This document shows, piece after piece, positions 47,891 through 59,900 of a stretch of DNA of 64,000 nucleotides. The stretch lies in contig NC_035165.2 of NCBI RefSeq assembly GCF_001659605.2, positions 14,556,419 to 14,620,418 of the forward strand, read 5' to 3'. The notes under the pieces were generated by a model. It saw only the letters and a list, made by a program, of their open reading frames with translations, was not told the origin of the DNA and did no database searches. Position numbers and translations under genes: made by a program. This DNA is from Manihot esculenta (Eukaryota; Streptophyta; Magnoliopsida; Malpighiales; Euphorbiaceae). Every line of letters begins with the position of its first letter. Position 1 is the first letter of the stretch.

Positions 47891-48342
47891 CTCTACTAGA
47901 ATTCTACTAGTGACAGATTACTTCAATAAAAGTATACTTAAAAATTAAATACCAAAATAGTTATAAATCTAATTATTATTTAGACTACTAATCGTAAAGA
48001 ATGATTGTAAATTTGAAATAAAATAAGAAAAAATTAAATATTCAACAAGGCAAAAATTGTGAAACAATTAATATTAAGTACAATGATACATTGATTTCAC
48101 TTAGACCTAATTCAATTAATTCATTTGGTTAACAATTTTAATTACTAACTTTAGAGCAAATAATGCTAATGTAATTGACCATCTCTCCCGAGTAAGACCA
48201 AATTAATTAACTAAAGATTATCTCATAACTTCCAATAATATGATAATTCTTTACCTAATTTTGCAAACATTGTAATAAGAGAAGAAGAAAAAAACTCTAA
48301 ATGAATTTCTCCTTCTAGAATTTCTAAATCTTTATCCTTGAG
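47891..48342. other. Upstream flank of the GRF ORF
   Basis: AT-rich, no gene seen. Any promoter of the GRF ORF would lie here; no clear TATA box or CpG-rich segment stands out. Confidence 0.5.
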
Positions 48343-50965
48343 TGATAGCGGTTGTCGAAACCGTAAAAAATAAACTTATTTTCAATCAACAAAACAATTT
48401 ATAGATAGTGGCAATAGGGTCGAACCACAGGGATTTGACACTACGAATTTTCCTAATAATGACTTGGACAAATAAATAACAAAAGTAAATAAAAGGAGGG
48501 GGGTTTGTTTTGAAGAATTACAACTGAACAAAAGAAAGCAGTAATTAAATAAATGAGTAAATCAATGGGAGAAGAGCTCTAGTTGACGTATGGATCTATT
48601 TCAGCTTGTTTAGAATTTGATCATTGACCTATTTGATACCCCAATTTACTTCAATAAATTAGTTTAGGATGTGGAAGACGCTTCTCACAATCCAAATTCC
48701 TCCTTAGTTTTAGTATGATTAGGAAACGTTCGCTAATTAAACACTAGTTAACAAGTTGCCAAGGAACGTCCTTGGGGATTTTTACTTTTCAACTGTTAAC
48801 TGCCTTGAGACTTAGAGAAACCTACTTCTAACCTTGCCAACCGCGTGGTCAAGTTTAGATTATGCAACCGATTATACTTGAGTTTAAACAACCTAAGCAA
48901 TTACGGACTTAAATCATTCAAACAATATATTACTCAAGCAATTAAAAGCAATAGGCTTTAATTGATTCTAAAAGCAAAGCAATAATAATGGAAATATCAA
49001 GTAGCATAAATATTGAAAATAAATAAGAGTTTAATAATGGAGTTTTAAATCTCCCAATTCATCACAAACTGAAAATTCCCAACTTCAACTAGAAAGGAAG
49101 GTGTTTAGCCACTCATAGTGGACAAAAACATAAAAAGGAAAGAAGAAAGGAAGAAGGAGAGAGGCTGCCGAAATTCTGCAATGATTCTCAAGGTGGCGAG
49201 ATGATGCTTGCTGGTTTTGATCCTGTCCCTTTTATAGATGGAGAATCCTAATCCAATTAGGGTTTGGAAATCCTAATCTTGACTTGGTCTTTTGTAGTCT
49301 TTGATTCCTCTTTTGATTTTGTATTTAATTATGAATGGAATTCTTTGAGTGAAAAGACCTTCCCATGGCTCTTGGAATTGACTTTGTAGTGTTTGAAGTA
49401 GGATTGGACTTCTCCACTTTTGAATTCTGATTTACTGCCCTTCTTTCCCGCGCTACTGGTCTCCCTGGCGTCAGTGTGATTTGGGCGGGTGACTTGCCCA
49501 AATTGGTTGCCCCAATCGCTTTCTGTGAGTCAGTCCCAGTTTTCTGCTTCAGCTTCCTGTGAGTGATTTGGCCAAATCACTTCGATCCAATCACTTTTCC
49601 AGCTTTTTCTGCACTTTTTCTCTAACTTTTCATTTTCTTCCTTTTCTGCAAAGACATGATAAAAATATAAATTAAGTTGGAAAAATGTGTATTTAAACAG
49701 TAATAAAGATAATAAAAATGTGACTAAATTATGTTTGATCACCTTTTGCTTGTCCTCAAGCAACAAATAACTTAGTCAATCAAGCCTCTTTTTTCTTTTG
49801 AGCCTAAGTACCACTTAATCAGCCTCCCCTAAACTCTTAAATTGAAGCATTACAGTGTAGGATACATGCACTAAGGTTGTTCTCTCTTTTCTTATTTCCT
49901 TTCACCCACCATGGCCAAAAGTTTTTTTATTTGATCATGCTTTATTCTTTCATTTTAGGCTTAATGCAACCTCTAAGAGTGAATTGCCTCTTTTTATTTT
50001 TCTTTTCAGCAGCACTTTTTCTTATTCTTGCCTGAAAAAGTCACAAACCTTTTTACGCGAAGGTGCATATTGGTGATACCCACCCCGATTACTCAGTTAG
50101 TCACTTGTTCAAGTGGCTACTAGCTCTGTTCATAGTCCTTGACCATTAGAACAGGTTTGTGTTGTGTACTTTTTGCTGAGTTATTTTTCCTTTTTTCTTT
50201 TCTTTTCTTTTCCTCTTTCATAGCAGTTTGGGCAAATCAGCTCATAGAGAGTTACACTAACTTTTTATTGCATGCATATATATTTTTCCCTTGACCATAG
50301 CAAGTGCAAAGATCTAATTTAAGAGAAAAACTCCCTAGGTGAAGGTAGCACACTGTAATTGATTCAATTTAGGCTTAAAGGGTTGGAAAATTAAATGGGA
50401 TCATGAGATAAGAGGCTCTTTTAACTTTATCATCTATGCTGAGTAGAGCAAAGGCTAAAGTGCATGAAGGCTGTGTGTGTGTGCAGAAGTGAATCTGAGT
50501 GAAAAAAAATGTGTGTGAAAAATTTTTGTGTGTGTAAAAGGGTAAAAAGAATGCAAAAAGGGTAAAAAGAATGCAAAAAAAAAAAAAAGAAAAAAATATA
50601 ACAAAAGATAGTGCAAAAATCTCCCCCAGTACCCCCACACCTAGTCTAAACATTGCCCTCAATGTAAAACATATAAAAAAAAGTGAGATAGAAAGGGACT
50701 TCCTGGCCTAGGGTGATTTGGTCAGTGATTTGGGCAAATCACTTGGCCAAATCACTGTCTGTCATGGTCTGCGGGCAGAAAATTGTCCACCAGCAGTTGC
50801 AACAGGTGCTCGATATGTTGCATTCTGTCTTCTATTCTGCTGAGACGAGCCTCTACTGTCTGGTTTGGGGCCGCGTCTTCAGGTGCCTGATTTGCTTCCT
50901 ACTGGGGTGCCACTGGAGGTGCTTCCTCTGCTGTTTCCTGTTCTGTGTCCTCTGCTGAGACAGGC
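48343..50965 (-). mobile_element. Unit G1: LTR-type element remnant, unassigned
   Basis: Begins TGATAGCGGTTGTCGAAACCG. Shares ordered blocks with G2: the start (TGTCGAA.CCG, TAGTGG, a GGTCGAACCACAGGGATT-like site), GAAGAGCTCTAGTTGA, TTGCTTGTCCTCAAGCAA, the ACGCGAAGGTGCATATTGGTG block (about 50045-50160) and CCCCCACACCTAG...CATTGCCCTCAATG (about 50630-50665). The last, on the minus strand, resembles the GAGGACAATG...GTGTGGGGG sequence found downstream of coding regions in some large plant gypsy elements. At the right end the minus strand (50970-50750) encodes RLSRIEDRMQHIEHLLQLL, a coiled-coil-like segment. No RT or integrase was found. Probably the 3' part of a minus-strand element, cut by G2 at 50966. 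Confidence 0.6.
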
Positions 50966-51109
50966 TTGACTCGCGGTTGTCGAAGCCGGTCAAAAATAAC
51001 CTCTTTGGTTATCAACAATTTACAACTGCAGATAGTGGTGAAAGGATCGAATCCACAGAGAATTGAGAATTTACCTATTTTCCTTATCAAGACCAATAAA
51101 ATAAACTGA

Positions 51110-51300
51110 AACAAAAATAAACTGAAAAGGAAATAAACTAAAACGAGATAAACGGAAAGTAAAATAAACTGAAAGCGAAATAAACTGAAAGCAAAACAAA
51201 CTGAAACGAGATAAAACTGAAAGCAAAATAAATTGAAAGCAAAACAAACTGAAACGAGATAAAACTGAAAAACGAGATAAACTGAAAGCGGAATAAAAAT
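51110..51300. repeat. 17-18-bp tandem array in G2
   Basis: About ten units of the type ATAAACTGAAAGCGAAA, alternating with ACAAACTGAAACGAG. Found in G2 only; G1 lacks it at the matching place. Confidence 0.85.
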
Positions 51301-53907
51301 AAATTGCAGTAAAAGTAAAATGGGGGGTTTGAGATTGATTTAATTAACAAACTACTGAAAACAATTAAAATAAGCGAATAATAAAATAAAAGAGAAATAA
51401 ATAATAAGAAAGCTCTAGTTGAAGAGTTGGATCCACTTCAGTTGTTGGGATTGATCATTGACACTTAGTTTCTTTTGATTGATTCAATAGATTAGTTATG
51501 GAGATGGAAGACGCTTCTCACCATCATGTCTCTCCTTATGATTAAACCAATTAGGGAACGTCCTCTAATTAATTACTAATTAACAAATTGCCAAGGAATG
51601 TTCTTGGGCCTTAGGCATCAAAACAATTGTTAATTGCATGAATAGATAGAGAGATCCAATCTTAACTACTCAAACGCATGAGATGTTGCTAGATCATACA
51701 ATTTCCTTGGTTTTTACACCAAGTGTTCTTATGTTTGAATAATCCAAGCAATTACGGACTTAAATCAATCAAACTAATATATTATTACCTTGCAATCAAG
51801 AATCAATTGGCCATATTGATCAAAACAACAAAGCAACAATGGAATTAAGCATGAGATTGTATGAATATTGAATAATAAAAGATAAACAATGTTTGATCAA
51901 GTCTCCCAATCTATAAAACAACTAAAGCATCACCTAATCTTCAACTAGAATAAAAGATTTCAGCCTCTCATGGCTGAAACAAAAACCAAAAATAAAAGAA
52001 AAGAAGAAAGGTAGAAGAAGAGATGTGAATCTCGTAGGTGTCTCCAAGGGGGGCTTGAAAGAGCATGGGGAGGCTCCTTATGTGTCTTTTTATACTTGAA
52101 AAGTGTTACCCTAGATGATACTTGCTTCCTAATTAGTGAAGAGGCTGCCCAAGGTGTCAAGAGGCTGCCCAAAAGACTTCAAGAGACTGCCCAAAATGCC
52201 CTTGGTCCAAGATGTGCCATCCATGCACATGTGAGAAGGGAAAAACGTGGGGCATGTGTTCAAGTGCAAGGAGTGGGGCCTTTGGTCTTTGCTTGCTGCC
52301 CAAGTGTCTTCAAGATGCTGCCCAAGGTGCCCAAGACTTGCCTTCACACTCTCCTTGCCGCCCATGCACTAATAAGAAAGGTGGAGCCTCCTTTGCAATT
52401 TGAATTTTGAATGTGCAAGGCATGAGGTGGCAAGCATGTGATCTTTGGATTTAGCTTCCTTAATAAGCTATATTTTGAAATTCAAAATTTGAATATGAAT
52501 CTTGAAGATTTGAATTTCAAAATACTTTCCTTATTTGGCTCTTCATTTATGGCAACTTGAGACTTGGCTTCTTGAATAAGGAAAAGGCTACTTGGAGAAT
52601 TGAAATTTGAATTTCAAATTGCTTTGGCTGAATGTTCTTTCCTTCTTTTTCACTTTCCTTATTTAGCTTCACTTGATTCCAACTTGGCAGGCTTGCTCTC
52701 CTTTGCTCCATTTAAGGCAGTTTTAAGGGTATTTTCTCCAAAATGTCCTTTTTCACCATTTTCTGCAAAATAATGTCAAGAGCCTTAAATTAAGCAGAAA
52801 TCATGTAAATAATCATCAATAATATCAAGATAAAATGGACTAAAATATGTTCTATCAAATACCCCCACACCTAGCCTTTTGCTTGTCCTCAAGCAAATAA
52901 ACATAGTCAAATAAGCTTTCTTTGCTACTTGATCCTTATTTCCACTTAAGCTCTTACTCTAGACACCTATTTTGAATCATTGCAGTGAAGAATATATGCA
53001 TGAAGATTACTCATCTTTTTTCCTTGTTTCCCCTTACTTACCATGGTTAGGATTTGTTTTACTCAAGAGAGAGATCATACATGCACATATTATTTGTTCA
53101 GATAAGACTCTTTTTAGCTTTTAGATTGACTTGCCCTTACCTTGAAGTACATTATTCAGTCTTTTGCACTTAGATTTTGCTTGAAAAAGTCACCAACCTT
53201 TTGACGTGAAGGTACATATTGGTGATACCCACCCCCAGTTACTCAGTTGGTCACTTGTCCCTTGGATACTAGCTCTGTTCATAGTCTTTCAACCATTGGA
53301 ACAGTTTTGAATTTGTGCTCATGAGGTCTTTGCCTTTGCTGAATTTTCTTTCTCTCAATGATTTAGGCAAATCAACACCAATTACTAAAACAAGTCATGT
53401 TAAGTTCATTCACACAATTTCAATTTATTCTCTCTAATGAGTGTCATCAATATATTTTTCACCATGGCAAACTCAAAAATTCAATTCAAAAGGGCAATTC
53501 TCAAACATGAATATAACTCATTGCAATTGATTCAACATAAGTTTAAAGAGTCATCACATCAATGGGGTCATGGAAAGAAAAGCTCATCTAACATAGTTCA
53601 TCAGTTGAGTAGAGCAAAACAAAAAGAAGAAGACTGTGGTTGTGTGTGTTATTGAAAGCAGAGACTGAAAGAAAAACTGAAAGGAAAAAAAATCGCAAAC
53701 TGAAAGGAAAAAAGAAAAAAATTGCACAAAAAACTGAAAGAAAAAGAAGAAGAAAAATCGCAAAAAGCTGAAAGGAAAATTCAGAGATATGCACCTCCAC
53801 ACCTAATTCATGCATTGTCCTCAATGTATAAGAAACATTAAAAGAGCAAAAGAAACTGAGTACTCCCCTGGGTGTGGTGTGCATAGTGCGATCCACTTGA
53901 TCAAGGC

Positions 53908-54325
53908 TCAAGTAATTGGGGAAGGGAAAAGGGTCCCAACTGCATTGAGTAAAAAGTGTAGCACTCCCTTTGATTTTGTCATAGCCCATCCTATTTTCTC
54001 CATATACTCATGAAGTAATATGATTAGCTTCTCTTCTTTCAGATGAGGTGTGCCTCTAGCCCTTATGTTTGCATTTTTGAGCACTTCCAACTTCAATTGA
54101 TATTTCTCCATAGGTGGCTGCAATTTGGCATTAAGTTCAGGCAAAATAAATTCTACCTTATCCGGAGGTTTGGGAAGGCATTGATCTGCATGGTCCTTTG
54201 GTTTAGGTGCTTGGAATACCATTTGTTCCTTGTGAGCATGGACTGTTTGCGTTGGAAGGCTGAAAGGAGTTTCAGGCGATGGAAGCTGTGGTGAGAGGTT
54301 CGGCGGCCGAAAGGTGGTGGAGTTC
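53908..54325 (-). CDS. Unrecognised ORF at the right end of G2 (partial)
   Basis: Open frame of about 139 codons within G2, interrupted by the D LTR at its 5' side (the frame runs on into LTR sequence by chance). Proline-rich start (NLSPQLPSPETPFSLP), then a charged, probably helical part (MEKYQLKLEVLKNANIRARG). Ends with GTLFPSPIT. I do not recognise a family. Downstream comes the GAGGACAATG-like block, so it may be the last coding exon of the G element or a captured segment. Confidence 0.4.
54299..54311 (-). promoter_or_regulatory. TTCGGCCGCCGAA palindrome in G2, outside the gypsy LTRs
   Basis: On the minus strand reads CTTTCGGCCGCCGAACCT, identical over 18 bases to a site in the LTRs, yet it lies 14 bp before the D insertion point in unrelated sequence. 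Confidence 0.6.
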
Positions 54326-56643
54326 TGTAATACCCGGCTAGACTTCGGTATCGGAATTCCTACCTTCCGGTGGAATCTCGGATGTCGGAAGCCTCTAGTA
54401 GGGTAGAAACATGTTTTCATAAAATGTTTTAATGTGTTTCATGATTTTAAGTAAAAAGGAAATGAGTTTTTTTCATGAAAACAACCTTGGAGGAAAACTC
54501 AGGTTCGGCCGCCGAACCTCAAGTTCGGCCGCCGAACATGCATGCGCTTCGGGTGTGCCTTAGGCCCCCGAAAGCATAAGTGAGGGAAGTCTAGGTTCGG
54601 CCGCCGAACATGGCATGCATGCGGAGGCACTTTCGGCTCCCGAACGTGGCCTGGCCAGCCACCTAAAAAGGGGTCCCTTAGCCGAAAACGGGCGAGCTTT
54701 TTCCCCATTTTCGGCCAAGGTGAGCTCTCCGCCATCCCTCACCTGTTTTGAGCTCCTTCCTTCAAATCTTTCTCGATTTTCATTTGTTTTACCCTTGTTT
54801 TGAAGATTTTGAGCTTTTGAGCAAATTTTGGAGCTTGGAGGTTCAAGGAACTCTCTCTCTCCCATTTTCCGAGCTAGGGTCGTTCACCTCTCAATCTTCA
54901 AGAGGTAAGGGTCGATCTTGAGCTTATGGCATGTTTTAAGTAAGTTTTAAGTAGATCTATGGGGTAGAATGCATGTTTAGCCTCATGGTTAGGTTTATGG
55001 GTTTAATATGTGTTTATGAACAATGTGAGTTGTTTGATGTGTTGTAGTTGGGGTTTTTGATGGTTTGAAGCCCCTAGGAGCTTGTATGCTTGTTTGTGTT
55101 TGATTGGGAATGTTGTAGAATAGGTTTATGCATGTTTGAAAAGTTGGAGAGGAAAATGTGCATGAGGAACCAAGTTTCTGCCCTTTGGCAGAAACCAGGT
55201 TCGGCAGCCGAAGGACTTTCGGCCGCCGAACCTGTCTGGGAGGCCAGCCTTTCGGCTGCCAAAGCCTGCCCCCGAAAGAGGACTTTCGTCTCTGTCTGGG
55301 AGTTTCGACCGCCGAAAGTGCCACCGAACATGCATGAGTTTCGTCTCTGTCTGGGAGTTTCGGCCGCCGATGGTCCCGCTGAACCTGCCTGACTTTCGGC
55401 TCTGGAGGGACTTTCGGCCGCCGAACCTACCGCCGAAAGTGCCCTGTCCAGCCTTCCTTTGCATGTTTTTGCATGGATGTTTTGAGGAGTTTTAGGTTGT
55501 TTTTGGGGAGTAGTTTAGAGTTATGTTCATGTATGTTTGGTCCCTCATTTGAGTCCACATGTGTAGGTTCGGACCCGAGGAACCGAGGACCCCAGCAGTG
55601 AGTCAGCTGCTCCAGTGTCTGGTCAGAGCTATCCAGAGGTGAGTGGAATAACTCATTACGTTTTAAAGCAAATAATGGACATTTTAGCATGATTCACGCA
55701 TCATGAATGCCATGAGATGTACTAGGTTATTTGCATTAGAATTCACGAATATGTTGCATTGCATACTTTATTGTTGATTGATGTGGATAAACGTTGGATG
55801 ATCCATAGCCCTCGATCTATGATGTGACGATGTGATATGTACGATACGGAATGTAAGACCAGTGGGACCCATTCTACGTTCGCTGGCACTATGTAAGAGG
55901 AAGACCAGGACCCAGTCTACGTTCTGGCACAGTTGGACTGTTATGTTATGCTATGTTATGTAAGAGAAAGACCAGGACCCATTCTACGTTCTGGCACAGT
56001 TGGACTATGTAGAGGGCTATTGGTGACAAGTTCATCCTTGATGTGATTACCTGTGATGTGATGCATTCCATGTTATCATATGTTTTGAATGTTTTATTAT
56101 TCTGCTCACTGGGCTCTAGTAGCTCACCCCTCTCCCAAATTCCCCAGGTTTGCAGGTACAGGGTAGACCAGGAGGTCCGCAAGAGTAATGAAGTCGTGTG
56201 TATATAATAGATAGTGTGGACATGATAAATGTTTTTGATGTTATGTAAAAGCACAGTTTAGATATGTAATGTAATGAGATTTATGGTTTATAGAGGTGTG
56301 CTTGACCATAGAATGTTGTTATCCCTTTAATACATGATCTTAGATGTTTTATAATGTTTATGTAAACCAACTCAACATATGTTGTATTGCCCATTGGGGC
56401 ATTGATGAGATCCCACAGAGGGGACAAAGCTTATGATTATGTCTATGTTCAGTGCATACACAGGTTGAGTTTGGTGTATGAAAGAATGTATGAAAGAAAA
56501 GTTTTAATTTTTATGTATGTTGTTGATCATGTATGGGATTAAGCAGGTTCTCAGGATGTATGTTAGGCTTGCTACGGGTCCCGGCGGCCTTAAGCCGACC
56601 TGGATCCTAGCGCCTGTAGCGGTACGATTTTCGGGTCGTTACA
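54326..56643 (+). repeat. 5' LTR of element D (2318 bp)
   Basis: TGTAATACCCGGC start and GGGTCGTTACA end. The TATA position reads CTAAAAAGGGG (about 54662-54670), so the TATA box seen in other copies is lost. Splice donor at 54905-54906. Palindrome clusters at about 54505-54605 and 55200-55435. Three short repeats containing GACCAGGACCCATTCTACG at about 55855-56000. Confidence 0.93.
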
Positions 56644-56905
56644 GAATGGTATCAGAGCCCTAGGTTCATAGGATCGGACCTAGAGTGTCGAGCTCATAGA
56701 TGTTCTAGAAGGTCAAGCACAATAGGAAGATCATGTCCACTAGGATAGGATGTTGAGTCCTGTCTTGTATGATGATGTGAAATGCCATGATTATATACAT
56801 GTGCATTGATGCTATGATATGAATGATATATATGTGATGCGGGTTCATGTGTTTCCATATGAACCATATGATGCTAATGTTTCTGTGATGTGTACTGTTT
56901 TTCAG
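54905..56905 (+). other. Predicted leader intron of element D
   Basis: AAGAG|GTAAGG donor in the LTR and CTGTTTTTCAG|AAAACAGG acceptor nine bases before the gag ATG (56914); CTAAT branch-like motif upstream. Same arrangement as in A, A' and B. Confidence 0.55.
56647..56659 (+). promoter_or_regulatory. Primer-binding site of element D
   Basis: TGGTATCAGAGCC, initiator Met-tRNA complement. Confidence 0.92.
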
Positions 56906-59900
56906 AAAACAGGATGAGAGGAACCCGTCGATCTGCAAGATTGACTGGAGTACCACCTGAGGATGAGGGCACGAGCGCCCATCCTCCTACATTGCCTAGG
57001 GCAATGTCATGTAGATCAAACAGAGAAAGAGTGTCAAGGGACCCTAGAAGGTCTTTTGATGCTAGCAGAAGGGGGACTGATAGAGGAGGAAGTTCTTTAG
57101 ATGTGAGGGAGGTTATGGAAGAGGATCAGAGGAGGGATGGGAATCTAGATGTCAGCATGGCGGAAGAAGGGACAGAGGAGTCACAAGGAGGCGCTCAGGC
57201 CTCGGGGTATGGTTTTCCACCCCATTATCCACCCTTCCCGCAGGGTTCAGGGTATCCGATGGGAGGCACATCGGATTACTCCAGCTTTAACTCCTACCCT
57301 ACCTACATGCCTTATCCACCTTTCTATCCACCTTACACACAGTACCCAGCTTATCCACCCTCACCCTTCTATCCTAACCCGGCAAACCCCACCTCGGGGA
57401 ATGCTGCACCCCCACCTCCACCACCTACAGAACCAGCAGCCCCAGTTACTCAACCTTCTAGACCTAGCTCAGCCGGTGGGAGCAAAGTAAAGATGACAGA
57501 TTACCTTAAGCTGGATGCTCCCAAATACAAGTCAGGGGATGATCCCTTTGAGTACCTGAGAGTAGTGAAGACAATAACTGATGAGCTAGGGGCAGATGAC
57601 AGCAGGGCCATTCAGATGGCAGGGTTCACCTTAAAGTGCAAAAAGGCACGGGAATGGTTCAAGTGTTATGTGGACCCGAGACTAGACGGCATGACATGGG
57701 AGGAATTCGCGAATGAGTTCGCTGGATGGGCTTTTCCAGACAGTTCCAGAGAACTGAAGATGATTGAGTTTGAACAGCTGAGGTAGACAGAGCACATGAG
57801 TGTAGAGGAGTTCACGGATAAATTCTTGGAGCTATTGCCTTTTTCAGGGCAAGCTCTAGATACAGATTCGAAGAAAGCCAAGAGATATGTTATGAAACTG
57901 CATTCTAGGTACTCCTCTTTGATTCAGTCAGTTGAGAGGGAAAGTTTCCACACTGTGGTGGATATGGCGCGAAGGATGGAGGCTAGTGCTATAGTTGAGG
58001 GGTCAGTGAAGCAGTCAGTGACCCAGTCTTCAGGGGTTAAGACCCCAGGCAGAGGAGGGCCAGGTCCCTCTTCTCAGAGCTCAGGTAGCAAGAGGTGGGA
58101 TAACACCACCAAGAAGCCGAAGAAGAACAAGTTTTGGAGTAAGTTGAAATCCAGTCTGGGATTAGGCGGTGGCTCGAGCTCAGGCTCAGATGGTACAGAA
58201 TGCCTAAGGTGTGGGAGGCCACACAGGGGAGTGTGTCGAGCTGGGACTAATACATGTTTCAGATGTGGACAGGAGGGACACATGGCTCGGGAGTGTCCTA
58301 GAGCACCTTTTATGGGCCAGCCCCAGCAGACAGCTTCTGGTAGTGTGGCACAGCCAGCAGCTCCAGCCACAACTCAGGGCAGTGGCAGAGGCAGAGGGAG
58401 AGGGGCAGCCTCTTCTTCTGGTTCCCGAGGTGAAGGTCCATCAGCTCCAGCCAGGATCTTCACCATGACTCAGCAGGAGGCTAACACATCCAACACCGTG
58501 GTGTCAGGTAATCTCGTCATTGGGTGTTCTGATGTGTATGCATTAATGGACCCGGGTGCATCTCATTCTTTTATTGCTTCGAGAGCCGTTGAGAGGTTGG
58601 GTCTGATAGTCTCTGGGTTAGAGTGTCCCCTATGGGTCAGTGGACCCAAGTGTGACCCGTCAGTGGCAGAGTCAGTCTGCCAGTACAGTCCAGTTTTTGT
58701 TGAGGGAAGATGGCTCTCCGCCGACCTTGTGGTTCTAGATTTGACAGACTTTGACGTCATTCTAGGGATGGATTAGCTATCTACCCATGGTGCTACCTTG
58801 GACTGCAGAGACAAGGTAGTCAGGTTCAGAGATCAGAACGGGTCAGAGGTCGTCTTCAGAGGAGACAAGAGGGGTACACCTAAAGGTCTGATATTAGCTC
58901 TTCAGGCTCGTAGGTTGCTTAGGAAGGGATGTCAGGGGTACTTGGCTCATGTGAGAGAGCTAGATAGTCAGGTCAGGGAGCCAGCCTCGGTGCCAGTTGT
59001 CAGAGAATTTCAGGATGTTTTTCCAGACGAGCTTCCAGGTTTACCACCTGCTAGGGAGATAGAGTTCGAGATAGAGTTGATGCCTGGAACTAGACCGATC
59101 TCTATCCCTCCCTACAGGATGGCTCCAGCCGAGTTGAAGGAGTTGAAAGAGCAGTTACAAGAGCTGGTAGAAAAGGGCTTCATCCGACCGAGTACCTCAC
59201 CTTGGGGTGCTCCAGTCTTGTTTGTGAGGAAGAAGGATGGATCCCTTAGACTTTGTATCGACTACAGGCAGTTGAACAAAGTCACTACCAAGAATAGGTA
59301 CCCTCTGCCAAGGATCGACGATCTATTCGACCAGCTAGCCGGAGCGGGTTGTTTCTCCAAAATAGATCTGAGATCTGGGTACCATCAGCTAAGGATAAGG
59401 GATGAAGATGTGCCAAAGACGGCTTTCAGGACCAGATATGGGCATTTTGAGTTCCTTGTAATGCCGTTCGGGTTAACCAACGCCCCTGCAGCATTCATGG
59501 ATCTCATGAACAGAGTGTTTAGCCAATACCTGGATCACTTCGTTATTGTCTTCATAGATGATATCTTGGTGTATTCCAGGAGCGCAGAGGAGCATGCCCA
59601 TCATCTGAGGTTGGTTCTGCAGACCTTGAGGGAACATGGCTTGTATGCCAAGTTCTCTAAGTGTGAGTTCTGGCTGAGGAACATTTCATTCTTGGGGCAT
59701 GATAGTGTCAGGAAATGGGATAGAGGTGGACCCCAAGAAGATAGAAGCTGTGGCTAACTGGCCTAGACCCACTTCAGTGACAGAGATTACAAGTTTCTTG
59801 GGTTTGGCAGGTTACTACAGGAGGTTCGTTCAGGACTTCTCAAAGATTACAGCTCCTCTGACCAGACTAACCAGGAAGAATCAAAAGTTTGTGTGGACCG

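Larger units (their letters stand above)
50966..54325 (-). mobile_element. Unit G2: second related LTR-type element remnant
   Basis: Starts TGACTCGCGGTTGTCGAAG beside the G1 coding-like end and carries the same ordered blocks as G1 (for example about 53195-53305 matches 50040-50160). Extra features: a 17-18-bp tandem array (51110-51300) and repeated GCTGCCCAA motifs (52145-52325). The right end (54325-53908, minus) is an open frame with ELNAKLQPPMEKYQLKLEV and HEYMEKIGWAMTKSKGVLHF, not recognised; it is cut at 54326 by the LTR of element D. Superfamily uncertain; no RT found. Confidence 0.6.

Noticed and set aside
43140..48342. Terminal inverted repeats for the MULE
   Set aside because: I compared the flanks by eye and found no convincing matching ends or 9-bp target duplication.
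53584..53989. Phe/Leu-rich ORFs in G2
   Set aside because: They come from GAAAGAAAAA-type low-complexity sequence read on the minus strand.
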